From: Selaginella moellendorffii
Lineage: Eukaryota; Streptophyta; Lycopodiopsida; Selaginellales; Selaginellaceae
DNA length: 57,122 nt
Reading direction: 5' to 3'
NCBI RefSeq assembly: GCF_000143415.4
Contig: NW_003314303.1
Coordinates: 310,460 to 367,581 of the forward strand
The translations under genes were made by a program, and so were the position numbers. This document shows, piece after piece, positions 24,848 to 34,931 of the stretch (position 1 is its first letter; each line of letters starts with the position of its first letter). The notes under the pieces were generated by a model. The model ran no database searches. It saw only the letters and a list, made by a program, of their open reading frames with translations, and had not been told where the DNA came from.

Positions 24848-25280
24848 GATGGCATGTATTTATTTAAAAATGTAACTTATTATGGCATGGGGTTCCATGC
24901 CATTGTATTAATATTAAAAGACAATTCTTTGAGAGGATTTGCATTATACTAGAAGTGTTACAGCATGTTATTGGAAGTCTACGAAGTTGTTTTATTAATA
25001 AGGGGAAAGTAAAGATTGAATGGGGACTTGGGCTCCACCTAGACTCGGAGCAACTGAGCCAATATTAAAAGGATGGAAAGAAATTGGACGATGATGACAA
25101 GGAGAAGAGAGAGGTGAAGCAGTGGCAGGGGGAGGAGAAGTGATTGAGTAGACATTTCCTTGTTTAAAATAAAATGGCATGTGCCTCAATGCAGTTGAAT
25201 TTTGTTATATTTATATACTATATAAAGGTTTGGAAACCTTATTTTACAAGTGGGATAATGACAATTCCCACTTTAACGAA
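24848..25280. other. 3' flank of the large gene with two further palindrome copies
   Basis: Copies lie at 24882-24903 and 25174-25195, the second decayed in its right arm. The ORF on the minus strand at 24995-25189 has no recognisable content. The palindrome family ends here. Confidence 0.5.
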
Positions 25281-25284
25281 ATAG

Positions 25285-25418
25285 AGCTTCTATGAATAAA
25301 AGTGCACCCCTTTTTTTAATCAATTAAGAATTTTGGGATACTTAGGGTTAAGTGTCCTTGGGTTTGAATACTACTACCTTGAGTGACTTCCCAGGAAGTC
25401 TAAATTTAGAAGTTTACA
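25285..25418 (+). mobile_element. Relic LTR with 5S rRNA-like sequence (TRIM family), copy 1
   Basis: AAAGTGCACCCC begins the recognisable part. GGGTTAAGTGTCCTTGGG then ACTACT then GAGTGACTTCCCAGGAAGTC follows the 3' half of plant 5S rRNA (GTTAAGCGTGCTTGGG, AGTACT, GGGTGACCTCCTGGGAAGTC). It ends TTTACA. The 5' third of the LTR is not recognisable here. Confidence 0.65.
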
Positions 25419-26790
25419 TACGTATTATGTTGGACAACTATGGGAGCTCATATATATAACCTAAGGTAATTTTTACATTATTTTTGGACAACTATAGGAG
25501 CTAACATATATGATGCAAGGTAAATTTTATTCTCATTATTTTAAAATGGTTGTAATATTTATGTTTTCACAGGCTATGTTGTACCTTGACAATTGCAACA
25601 ATAGAGCTTAAAGTACAAGACAAGATAGTCTAAGAATATTTTAAAAGTCTCTCTCTGATATTGTGCTAAAGCGGATTGGTAAGCCTGCAAACTTTTGCAA
25701 TTTTATAGCAAATGGGGCTAATGTAAATTGGAATGGTGTCCAAGCACTTTTTTCGAAATGGTCAACCATTGGAAAGTCATGAAAAGACTTATAAGTTCCA
25801 TTGGGCTCAAAGCCTAAACCAACATTGTCATCTTATCAAGCTAGAGTTTCAATCAGTGTTTAAGGAGTTCTGTAAATAATGGTAAGTTACATCCTCTAAA
25901 AAAGAGCATAAAGCAAAGGCAAATGAAATCTAGATGTGGTGGCATGAAGATGGCTATATAGACACAAGTTGCCTACTTCAATTTGACTCATGATTAGGGT
26001 GGTGGGAAGTTAGAATGTTTTAATGGGGACATTACTCTTTTTATGTTGATTTTTATTTTTTCTTCTCATTTTATTGCCTCTTAATATCACTTTTTTCATT
26101 AGGATCAACCACTTAAGGACCTTGCATACACCCCAACTATGAATCTCTCCAAAAGTAAGTAGTGGAGCTAATGTTCCTCTAAGGTAGGGAAAGGGAATAT
26201 AAGGCTATATGAAGTGTGTTTATTAAATTTGATATGTGTTGTAGAGTAGTTTTCAAAAGCATTAGCATTCAAAGAAGGAAGATACATAGGAACAAAGTGA
26301 TGTTATATAATAAGATGAAAAGAAAATTGACTCCACTAGCCCAAATGGTGGCAACTATAATTAAGGAAGTGGTCCATAACACATGTATGGAATACACTCT
26401 CCACTTCTATTAGTGATATAAAGATTGTTTGCTCAAAGTATTGTTTTTCCTTTGCTGGTGAAGATGTTAGCATGGACTTTGGATGGAAAAACTTTTACAA
26501 GCATGATGTTGAATAACATTCTGCTCCAAGACACTACTCCCAGATTAAGCCACCTCAAGTGACTAATAAAAAGAGTGAATCACAATAGGTTGAAATTATT
26601 TATTGTAACATAAAGCCGAAGCAATAGACAATCCACTAAGTGCTAGCAAAATCTAATATAAGGGTGTGTGGGAATGTTTCTAAGAGCAACATCTTGGGTC
26701 TAAATCCATGGTGACAAGTTTACTTCTTTTGTTCCAACCCTATATTTCTATGGGGAATGAAAGAAAGTAGAATATTTGAAATAGTGCTAG
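25419..26790. other. AT-rich spacer with no supported gene
   Basis: Two related phrases, GGACAACTATGGGAGCT at 25433 and GGACAACTATAGGAGCTAAC at 25486, suggest a small duplication. No coding region was recognised; the 65-residue ORF at 26216 resembles nothing. Confidence 0.4.
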
Positions 26791-27324
26791 TTGTATTGTT
26801 GCAACACCTATACCAACTATACAAAGCAGCTTAGAGACATTATAGTGACTAAACCTTATATAGTACTTAAAGAATGGCTGATTGTTAATGGGGTTGCACT
26901 CACCTTGGATGATATTGAAAACCTTGAGAAATTTAGTTTTAATCTTGAGAGGAGAGTTAAAGACATGAGTGATAAAATTGGGATTGTTCCCACAAAGATG
27001 CATAAGAGGCCAACAATAAAACGTAAGATAGTTAAATTTATTAGTACCTTGTCTAAGCAGAAGTAAGGTAAAATAAATTTGGCTCAAATGTTTGAGTGTG
27101 ATATTCTTTCCACAAATTATATCAATGCACTTGCAAAAGAGTATATAGTCAAAATAGATGGTGAAGAGTACACAATTGTCATTCAGAACTTTCCTTCTTG
27201 CATATATTTAAACTTTACTAAGTGTGAGGAACAAAGGAACATATATGCTTCTTGCAAGCATATGTACTACATCTTTATCAACACATTACACCATGATTCT
27301 AAAGTCGACATTCATATAGACTAA
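26791..27324 (+). pseudogene. SWIM-type zinc-finger fragment, possibly transposase-derived
   Basis: Two ORFs in the same frame are separated by one TAA at 27064-27066. The second contains EYIVKIDGEEYTIVIQNFPSC, then EQRNIYASCKHMYYIF. The C-x-H spacing with CKHMYYIF matches the end of SWIM zinc fingers (CxC...CKHxYYV) found in plant MULE transposases and related regulators. The first cysteine pair is imperfect. The upstream part (ERRVKDMSDKIGIVPTK) is unrecognised. Probably a decayed transposon or transposon-derived gene. Confidence 0.45.
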
Positions 27325-28531
27325 GCAAGCTTCTATTATTGAATTACAAAAAACTTTTGGAGCTAACTAGACTTGTCAAGACTATCAATGTTTATTCTTT
27401 ATCAATAATATAAATTTATTATACTTTATATATTTAATAAATGAATATTTTTTCATTTTACTTTTCATTTCATATACTTGTGAGTGTTCTTTTCGCAACA
27501 CTACCCATAGTACTCATGTATCTCCATTTGTGTCTTTACCATCTCAAAATATATTTCATAGTAAATTTTCGAGTGTTTGATGTTATAGTGTGTCCTGATA
27601 GCATATATACCATCATATTAATCACTGCCATTGTCTCCATTAGAACCTAGAAAACATATAAGGCATTTCTTGAAAGTCATAAAATTGTAGTTTTCTAAAA
27701 TAAGTAAGAGGGCATTCTTTTTCACCCAATTTGTTGCATCCTCTCTCATTACATTTATCTCCAACTCATAATCATTATCTTCACTATCCTCTCTTTTTTT
27801 TTTATGTGATTTAGTTATATTGTGCCATAGGACAACTATTGTAGCTCCTAACCATTAACTTACTACCCTGGGAAGAAAGATTGCATAAGTTGAACTTACT
27901 AACACTAGATTTCACAAATTTGTGTGTATTTCCCTCTCTTCAAATGAAAGTGCAAGTGAAAATCCATAAATTCTAGATACTATACTATAATAAACCCTTC
28001 AAGAATGTATTTTAGAGAAGAATTAAGTCTTTTTTTTATATGCAATAAGCTTATATAAATGGTTGTTTTTTTTTTCTTTCAAACAACTATATAGCCTTTC
28101 ACAAAATCTTACTTTAAATTTAATAATTTTAAATTCTAACAAACCTAACATTTACTAGCTAGAGTACAAATTTAAAGAAGTAATAAGAATACTTTTTCTG
28201 CAAATATCTCATTTTACATTCTAACAAATATCCCTATTCTAGCATATAGTAAATATTTGAATTGTTAGAACAAGAAGTGTCCTCTAGAACATTTTTATCT
28301 ATCTAATGTGTAGAGAGTTGTAAAATTATTAAGTTTACCATAACTTTAATATTTTAAAGTTTATAATGTTTGTATTAAACTATACTTGAAACTTGAGTTT
28401 AACTCGTGAGCTCAACTCTTCAACTCATGAGCTCAAGAATGGTTTGTGCTCTATTGAAGTTAGCCATGTAGCCTAAGGCTATCAATAATATGGTTAATTT
28501 CCAAGAAATTAGAGTTATGAAGGATATATTG
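27325..28531. other. AT-rich spacer with no supported gene
   Basis: Low-complexity T- and A-rich DNA. The ORF at 27441-27650 is hydrophobic only because of T-rich codons. No structure was seen. Confidence 0.45.
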
Positions 28532-29183
28532 TGTAAGCAACCTGGAAAAAGAGGTGCACTCTTTTTCATAAACCCTTTCCCTTTATATTTGAACCTTTAT
28601 AGATTGTTTTTTAAGTCATTTTCTTTATCAGTTAAAAGTCTTGGGATACTTAAGATTAAGCATCCTTGGGTTTGAATAATACTGGGTTGGGTGATTTCCG
28701 GGAAATCTAAATTCATGAACCTACATTTGGTATTAGAGGGGTCTCAAGTCCAACTTTTTTAATTGGCTTAGAAGAATCGCACCATATGTTGATTAATATT
28801 TGGCATCAAAGGGGTCTCAGGTCCAACTTTGTTGGTTGGCTTAGGGGAATTGCACTATATATTTGGTAGGTCTAGTTTGCTTTAGCTAGGCTCGACCCGA
28901 GAGGTAGGGTGTCAAGAGAGCAGGGCTTTTGAGGGAGTTATGGCTTTCAGCTTCTATTTACGAGGGTGTGAACTTGCAAAGAAATGTGATGGATTGTAAG
29001 CAACCAAAGGGAACAACTTGAAAAATGATCTATAGGGGTTCAAATATAATGGAAAAAAGCCTATGAACAAAAGTGCACCTTTTTTTCCAATTGGTTAACA
29101 ATCTTGGGATACTTGGGCTTAAACGTCCTTGAATATTACTGGGCTAAATAACCTCCCAAAAAGTCTAAATTCATAAGCTTACA
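28532..29183 (+). mobile_element. Cassandra-like TRIM (5S rRNA-derived LTRs), about 652 bp
   Basis: The 5' LTR 28532-28725 and 3' LTR 28995-29183 both begin TGTAAGCAACC; they end CCTACA and CTTACA. Each carries the 5S rRNA-like block (GATTAAGCATCCTTGGGTTT, then GGGTTGGGTGATTTCCGGG in the 5' copy). Right after the 5' LTR, TTTGGTATTAGAGGGG resembles the initiator-Met tRNA primer-binding site (TGGTATCAGAGC). A second similar phrase lies at about 28800. The internal part has no coding capacity. Flanks TATTG (28527-28531) and TAATG (29184-29188) differ at one base and may be the target-site duplication. Cassandra TRIMs are known for 5S-derived LTR promoters; placing this copy in that group is inference. 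Confidence 0.75.
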
Positions 29184-29205
29184 TAATGTTAATATACTAA
29201 AAATT

Positions 29206-29400
29206 TATAAACAACCAAAGAGAACAATTTGAAAGGTGATCAATAAGGGTTTAAATATAGAGGGAAAAGGCCTATGAATAAGAGTGCACCCCCTTTTTCA
29301 ATTGGTTAAGGATCTTGGGATATTTGGGGTTAAGTGTCTTTGGGTTTAAATACTACTGGGTTGGGTGACCTCCAGGGAAATCCAAACTCAGGAGTTTACA
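29206..29400 (+). mobile_element. Solo LTR of the same 5S-like TRIM family
   Basis: It starts TATAAACAACCAAAG (decayed TGTAAGCAACC) and ends GAGTTTACA. This is the best preserved 5S block in the window: GGGTTAAGTGTCTTTGGG, then ACTACTGGGTTGGGTGACC, then TCCAGGGAAATCC. It lies only 22 bp from the neighbouring 3' LTR, giving a three-LTR cluster. Confidence 0.72.
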
Positions 29401-30974
29401 AGCTTATAGTGGCAAATGATCTTGATCTTATAAAACACATGTATGTTGGCTTAAGCATAAAGTGCTTGGAAAATATAGAGTATCAACATAGGAAGATGAG
29501 GATTTGTTGGAAATCTTAGGAGACCATGCAAAATTCAAATGGCTTGGTGGGGAGTAATTCCTTTGACGTGTCCTTAATGTCAATTCCATGCCATATTGGC
29601 AAGAATGAGACATGTTTGTAGGCTCTAGCATTGTTTGTAGGCTCTAGCATTGCAATATAGACAAGTTCAACAAGTTGCACAAACTACATGAGAATGCAAA
29701 CACTTTATATTACTAGCTCTCAAGGTTTATAATAGAGAATGCAATGCTTCCATCATATAAGAATGCACGAAGGAAATTAAAATTAACAAATCTATTGGTG
29801 ATTTATGCAAATAAAAAATCTAAGTTTCACATGGTTTGGATAGCTCCCCAAAACATGCTTAGCTTCAAGCTAAAGTTGCGAAGTCCAAACTCAAAGGTAG
29901 TGTATGCTAATGAGTTTCATGGAGCCTTAGTTTAGAGGAATGTAAATGTTTTAAAAATTTACATTTAATGATGGACATTTGCAATCATATAGCTTGTTTT
30001 ATTACTAGGATGGAGGTTTGTGTTAGCATCTATATATGTCAAGGCAGAGCACAACAATACACTAAAAAGACAAAGACTTGATAAACAAGTCTTAATAAAT
30101 TTGCATTGCAGTGACTATTTTCAAGTTGGTTTATAAATTATGTTTATTTGTTGGCTTTTATTCTAAGCTTTTGAATGCAATGCAATGGTCTCCCAACCGT
30201 GCACAATTGCCACACTTGCTATTGAAACAAACAAGATCCTTATTCCAAATGATAGATGACTCTTTAATAGTGGTGTGTTTGAGATGGATTTTAAGTCTTG
30301 TGCCTTTGGGATATGAGATGCTACCAACCTATTGTGTGGGGTAGTCCACGAGTTGGAGGAGGATGCCCACCAAAAGGCCATCAATAGCATTTTGGAAAAC
30401 TTAGCAATCACACACCTCAATCTTCATGAATTCAAGGTTGGTGAATATCATGGTGGGCTACCTAGAAAAGGTGGACTCTTGCATATGGGCAGTGGTGTGG
30501 AGAACACTATTCTATGAACTAAGACAAATTGGAGAAATGGTGTGCACTTCATCATTATAGAGCCATGAAGAAAGCTACACTATAGTGGGCAATTGATAGG
30601 GGCTCTTACAAATATAGGGATGGACACCTTGTTATAATTGTTTCAAGTATGGAATATCATCCTACCAAAGGGAATTCTTCAAGTGCTTGAGGTTTGATAG
30701 TAGTGTGAGCAAGCAATATTGATCTTGGCTCAAGGAACTAATTGAAGGTATATTTTCTTTATGTTCTTCTTTCAGATTTCTAGCATGACTTTCTATGCTT
30801 AATCAATCCCCCACTACCATTTTCTTTATCAAACACTTGTTTAGAAAATAGTAATCCTTGTTTGCCTTACTAGGAGGTGTGGTAATATGGCCATTCTCTT
30901 ATGTCATACTGAAAGTATAAACAAAAGAGTGAGATGAAAATGGTGCACTATAAGAGGAGTTATATAAAGCCAAT
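29401..30974. other. Spacer with no supported gene
   Basis: ORFs of 60-85 residues at 29744, 30111 and 30332 have no recognisable domain and overlap opposite-strand ORFs. A short tandem phrase, GTTTGTAGGCTCTAGCATT, is doubled at 29609-29650. Confidence 0.4.
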
Positions 30975-31388
30975 AAAGCCATATATAAACAACTAAAAAG
31001 AATGACTCCTAAGATGATCTATAAGAGTTTAAATATAAAAGAAATAGGAGGTTTATGGTTACTTGGGATACTTAGGGTTAAATGTCCTTGGGTTAGTATT
31101 AGGGTGGATGACCTTCCGAGAAGTTCAAATTTAGAAGCTTACACCATGTGCATTCTTAAGGAAGCTCTAAAAACACTTTAAAACCCACTTATCTATTGGG
31201 ATAATTGACTCCATAAATTATCCATAAGGGTTCAAATATAAAAAGAAAAATCATATGAACAAGAGTGCACCTTCTTTTTTCATTTGGTTAAAGGTCTTTT
31301 AATACTTAGGATTAAGCATCCTTTGGTTGAATTTGAATAGTACTGGGCTATATGACCTCCCATGAAGTTTAAATTTAGAAGTTTATAC
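30975..31388 (+). mobile_element. Two tandem relic LTRs of the 5S-like TRIM family
   Basis: The copies end near 31143 (AGCTTACA) and 31388 (GTTTATA). Both show GGGATACTTAGGGTTAA or its variant, then CTTGGGTT and GGATGACCTTCCGAGAAG-like 5S-derived text. Unusually, both are followed by the same host-side phrase (CCATGTGCATTCTTA... and CCATGGGCATTCTTA..., then CACTTTAAAACCCAC), so they probably arose by local duplication of an older insertion. Confidence 0.6.
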
Positions 31389-32804
31389 CATGGGCATTCT
31401 TAGATTAGCTCTAAAAGCACTTTAAAACCCACCCTCTATAGAAAGATGAAGGTTATCTTCGAACGTCTCTAACTCTAGCTCTCAAAGCCTCTATCACAAA
31501 CTCAAGCTCTTTTCAATTGCCCTAAATACCCTCTTAGATAGAGGAATATTTTAGGAATCAAAATATTCAAAAGAATCTATGACCAAGTTGTAGAAGTTAT
31601 ATTGAAGTGCTACACTAAATATCCAAAAGAGAACAATGCGAAATAGAGAAGAAAACCAAAGAGAAAACAAGAGAAAAAGTGAAAGGTGAAGGAAGTAGTG
31701 TAAAATTTGGGACTAAAAGGAAAACCCAAAATAAAAAAGATAGAGAAGAAACAAAAGAGAAAAACAAAGAGGTGCAAAAAAAAAAAAAAGGATAGTAAGA
31801 ATTGAACTTGAATCATAACCACAAGGCCCTTAAATTTGTGCAAAGTTCCTTTAACAAACTCTCAGGTTGCCCTGAAAAGTTTTGGGATAGGTAGTTGTGA
31901 TGGATGCATTGCCCAGTGGTGGTAAATGCAAAGGTGAGTGAAGATGGTGAAAGTATGAAGGGATGAGTGAGGCCAAGAGTGTGGGGATGAATGGTTGTGA
32001 TAGTGAAGAGGGAAAGTTGATAGCAACAGCCTGAAACTAGAAGTCGCAGCTACTGTAGATGGTGCAAAGTGCTGGAAACGGTGTTTATTTAGTGGTGGCA
32101 TTTATTCATGGATGCTTGGAGCTTGAGAAAAAGTGTTGGCAGCCAACAACTTGCTCAAGAAAGTGGCTTGAGTGCTCTTTATGTGTTAGATGATTTTGGC
32201 TCAAAGAAAAACTACTCCAAATATGCTAGTAGGTCACAATGATGTAAAGTCGCAGCTATAACTTGTAATGGTATGTTGGACCTGGATAATTTTTACTACT
32301 ATCAAAAGGTATTTGTAGCTATAGTGGAGTGATGTAAATGCATGTTGAGTACCATGGATAGAAAGTGGATGAAATTGGCAAGATCCTAATACAAGTATCA
32401 ATCATGAAGAATAAGCAACAATGTGTAGAGAGTGATGTGTGATCTTGGAGTGTGATTTTGCGGTGATGAAGGTGATGAATGGTGGGATGAAGTAAAGGTG
32501 ATGGATCCCAAAAATAGTTGAGAACTCACTAAAAACCTATAAAAACTCACACATGAAAGGAGTTCATGCAACCTTGTGGCTGAAATCAAAGTTGGAACCC
32601 ATGGTCCAAGGTAGTAAAGCTTGAAGATAGAAGAGAAGAGGTGAAAGAAGATGGGGAAAAAGAAAAAGAAAGAGAAAGAAGTCAACACATGAATGCTTTA
32701 AGGTAGCAATAATTGTGAGTATGTGGAAGCTCATGGCTAATTTCATCAGCGTGCACATAGGACCCACCTTCCACTTGGCACTAGATAAAGTAGGGGCCAA
32801 GCCA
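31389..32804. other. Spacer with no supported gene
   Basis: Purine-rich stretches (31620-31800 and 32640-32690) generate T-rich, Phe/Leu-rich minus-strand ORFs that are not credible proteins. No other structure was recognised. Confidence 0.4.
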
Positions 32805-34190
32805 CTATGGAGAGAACTTGGAAGAAGGAGTGAATTCTTTGAGAAAAACAAATTGTCTAGGAGAAAAGAGGATTGAATTGGGAACTTTGGAGTCAATGGC
32901 TACCTTAATCTTGTTCTTTGTAGCAAGAAGCTGCTCAGCTAAAGCCTTGCACTTCTCATTAAGGGCAAGGATCTCCATGTCATGAGTATGAAGCTTGTCC
33001 ATGTTAGAAAGCTGGAAGTCGGCAGCATGGCACAAAGAGACTGCAAGTGATGATAGTTGGAAATCTGTGAAAGTAAGAGTAGTTTGGTCCTCAAATAAAG
33101 AGGCCTGACTAACCACGTGGTCACTTACCACTTGATCCTCAAATAAAGAGGTTGGGCTGCTCTTGCTCACAATCATCATTCCTTCTTCAAAGGTTTTTGA
33201 CACCATAGGATGTATATACTTTGCTAGAGTCCCATACTAAAGGCTCTGAGACCAAGTTACAACTAAGGGGAGATCCTCCACATAAGGTCCACACTCTAAA
33301 AAAATGATATCATCGAAACAGCCTCCACTCAGAAGATTGGTGACTCTTAAAGCTGGCCATCACTTTGATCAAACTAAGTGCTTGGGAGCCTCTATAATGA
33401 TTGTGTTGCATTGGAACACATTGAACTCGGGCTGTGATGGATCTTCAATCAACTTGGGGAAGACAACCGTCAGTGAGTGGGGAAAACGTGTTGAGGAAGA
33501 GAATACTGGCTCGGAGCATATCAACTGGCTCTAAGACAGTCGCTTTCCCAACAGAGAGTGTCCGTGAGCATTGTAGAGATAAAAAGTTTGGTGACTATCG
33601 CTAATTTCCATTGTGCCGAATGACTAGTTTGTGGTGCCTCAAACCTGATCATGCCAAACTCGTCCAAGGATTAGGGAGTCCTTCAAAGGTTTGGAGCTAA
33701 ACTTCTAGTAGTCCACCACCACAAAGTCCAAAAAAGATTCCACCCCATTGACATAAACTCAAACACTGCGGCAAATGCCTGCAAGGATAATAGTGTGGTT
33801 CTCAAATGTCTTCAAGATCAGAGTTATGCTTCTAGAGACCTACTCTTGCGGATGCATCCAAAGAGATCACATTGCTCCTAGATTTGGAATCAACGAGAGC
33901 ATTGATGACAAAAGAACCAATGCCAAAGTCTACAGGTGCAAAAAGCAATTGAAGAGGAGGCTGTGTCAATAATATGCATGTTTTACAGGAGAGAGGCTGT
34001 GGTTCCAATAGACCTCACAAAATCCTCAAAACACTATTCAAAGCTAGGAATTATGCATAAAATCTCGCACAGTGAGATGTCTCCATCAACTATTGACACT
34101 CTCAAAGACAGCTATGAAAGCCTCTTTAATATGTCTAGAAGTGGCCTCTTAAGCATTTTTGTGTTAGAGGTTCCTCTAAGAGTCTAGAGA
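32805..34190 (-). pseudogene. Minus-strand gypsy relic (protease-like piece and integrase tail)
   Basis: At 32805-33206 the minus strand reads NMDKLHTHDMEILALNEK and QFVFLKEFTPSSKFS. This is the same sequence family as the integrase tail at 15930-16130 (DEDKLHVHDLEVLALEE; FVLLKEFTPPLKFS). At about 33860-33930 it reads DFGIGSFVINALVDSKSRSNVIS, which resembles the retroviral aspartic protease site (ALVDTGASCNVIS) with the DTG triad lost. The order on the minus strand (protease piece, then tail) is collinear with gypsy pol, but RT is missing, so a large internal deletion is likely. Confidence 0.62.
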
Positions 34191-34285
34191 TGAATGCCAT
34201 GATACCATAGGGCTTGATGGTGATCACTTGCCGCTCTCTATCACAAACTTAAGCTCTTTTCAATTGCCTTAAATGCCTTTTTTGC

Positions 34286-34931
34286 TGTAGTGCACCTTAT
34301 TTTTCTCCCTTTAAGCTAATTGAAAAGGGGGGAATTGCTTGATGAGAGAGCCTTTAGTGGCTATTTTATCCCCATTTATCCCCTAAAGTTCTAAGGATCT
34401 ACGGTGACACTATATCCAAATCTCATCCCATGATCACATGCATTACACTCACTCCCCCTTCAGATATGTTAATGTTTTCATTGAAAATTAATTAACAACC
34501 TCTACTAAGCTAAGAGGAACTAACACTTCCATTTCCACACTGAATCTACTAATCCTTCCATTATGTAAACTAACTATTCCATGTGAAACAACTAGTCATT
34601 CACCCGTACCGCAGTTCTATGGTGGATGCTTTTGTCCATTGATGCTCCACCAAGAGAAAGGTATGCATGGATGCCCAATATATATGATTTCAAATTTAGG
34701 GGTAGGAATATAGCTTGCTCAAGGGTATATTATATTTATAAATAGCCACTAATCAATGGGAATCGAACTCGTGCCATTTGTTCCAATACCACATTATGAG
34801 ATGAGATTTGAATATACTATCACTGTAAATCTTTGGAATCTTGGGGGATAAAATAACCATTAAGAACTCTTTTATCAAGTAATTGTCCTTTTTCCAGTTA
34901 GTTTAATGGGAGAAAAATAAAGTGTGCTACA
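34286..34931. mobile_element. Foldback/MITE-like element with long terminal inverted repeats
   Basis: The left end, TGTAGTGCACCTTATTTTTC, and the reverse complement of the right end, TGTAGCACACTTTATTTTTC, match. The similarity continues for about 130-150 bp (GCTTGATGAGAGAGCC with its partner, ATCCCCCAAG and CCCATGATCACATG blocks). The total is about 646 bp with no coding region. A rearranged relative lies at 5522-6060. No clear target-site duplication was seen. Confidence 0.68.

Larger units (their letters stand above)
16530..25195. repeat. Dispersed 22-bp palindrome family, about 20 copies
   Basis: Each copy has arms ATGGC[A/G]TG and CA[C/T]GCCAT around a short centre usually GGCC-like. Positions: 16530, 16600, 16635, 16804, 16904, 17516, 17591, 18440, 18519, 19253, 19330, 19390, 20663, 22162, 22303, 22494, 23730, 23805, 24882 and 25174 (each about 22 bp). 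I see none of comparable quality outside 16.5-25.2 kb. The copy at 23730-23751 is a perfect palindrome, and the one at 16804 lies in a perfect 28-bp palindrome (16803-16830). Paired G/A and C/T differences between arms suggest the hairpin is maintained. Copies occur in introns, upstream DNA, two exon positions and the 3' flank. Confidence 0.9.

Noticed and set aside
16530-25195. CRISPR-like array
   Set aside because: Spacing between palindromes is irregular (tens to over 1000 bp), copies vary and lie in introns and exons of a plant-type gene.
28532-31388. Functional 5S rRNA genes or tRNA-derived SINEs
   Set aside because: Only the 3' half of 5S is recognisable and it is mutated, and the segments have LTR termini and a primer-binding site. 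The GGTTTGAATAC B-box resemblance is weaker than the 5S match.
32398-32896. Phe/Ser/Leu-rich minus-strand ORFs as membrane proteins
   Set aside because: They are translations of purine-rich plus-strand DNA and low complexity.
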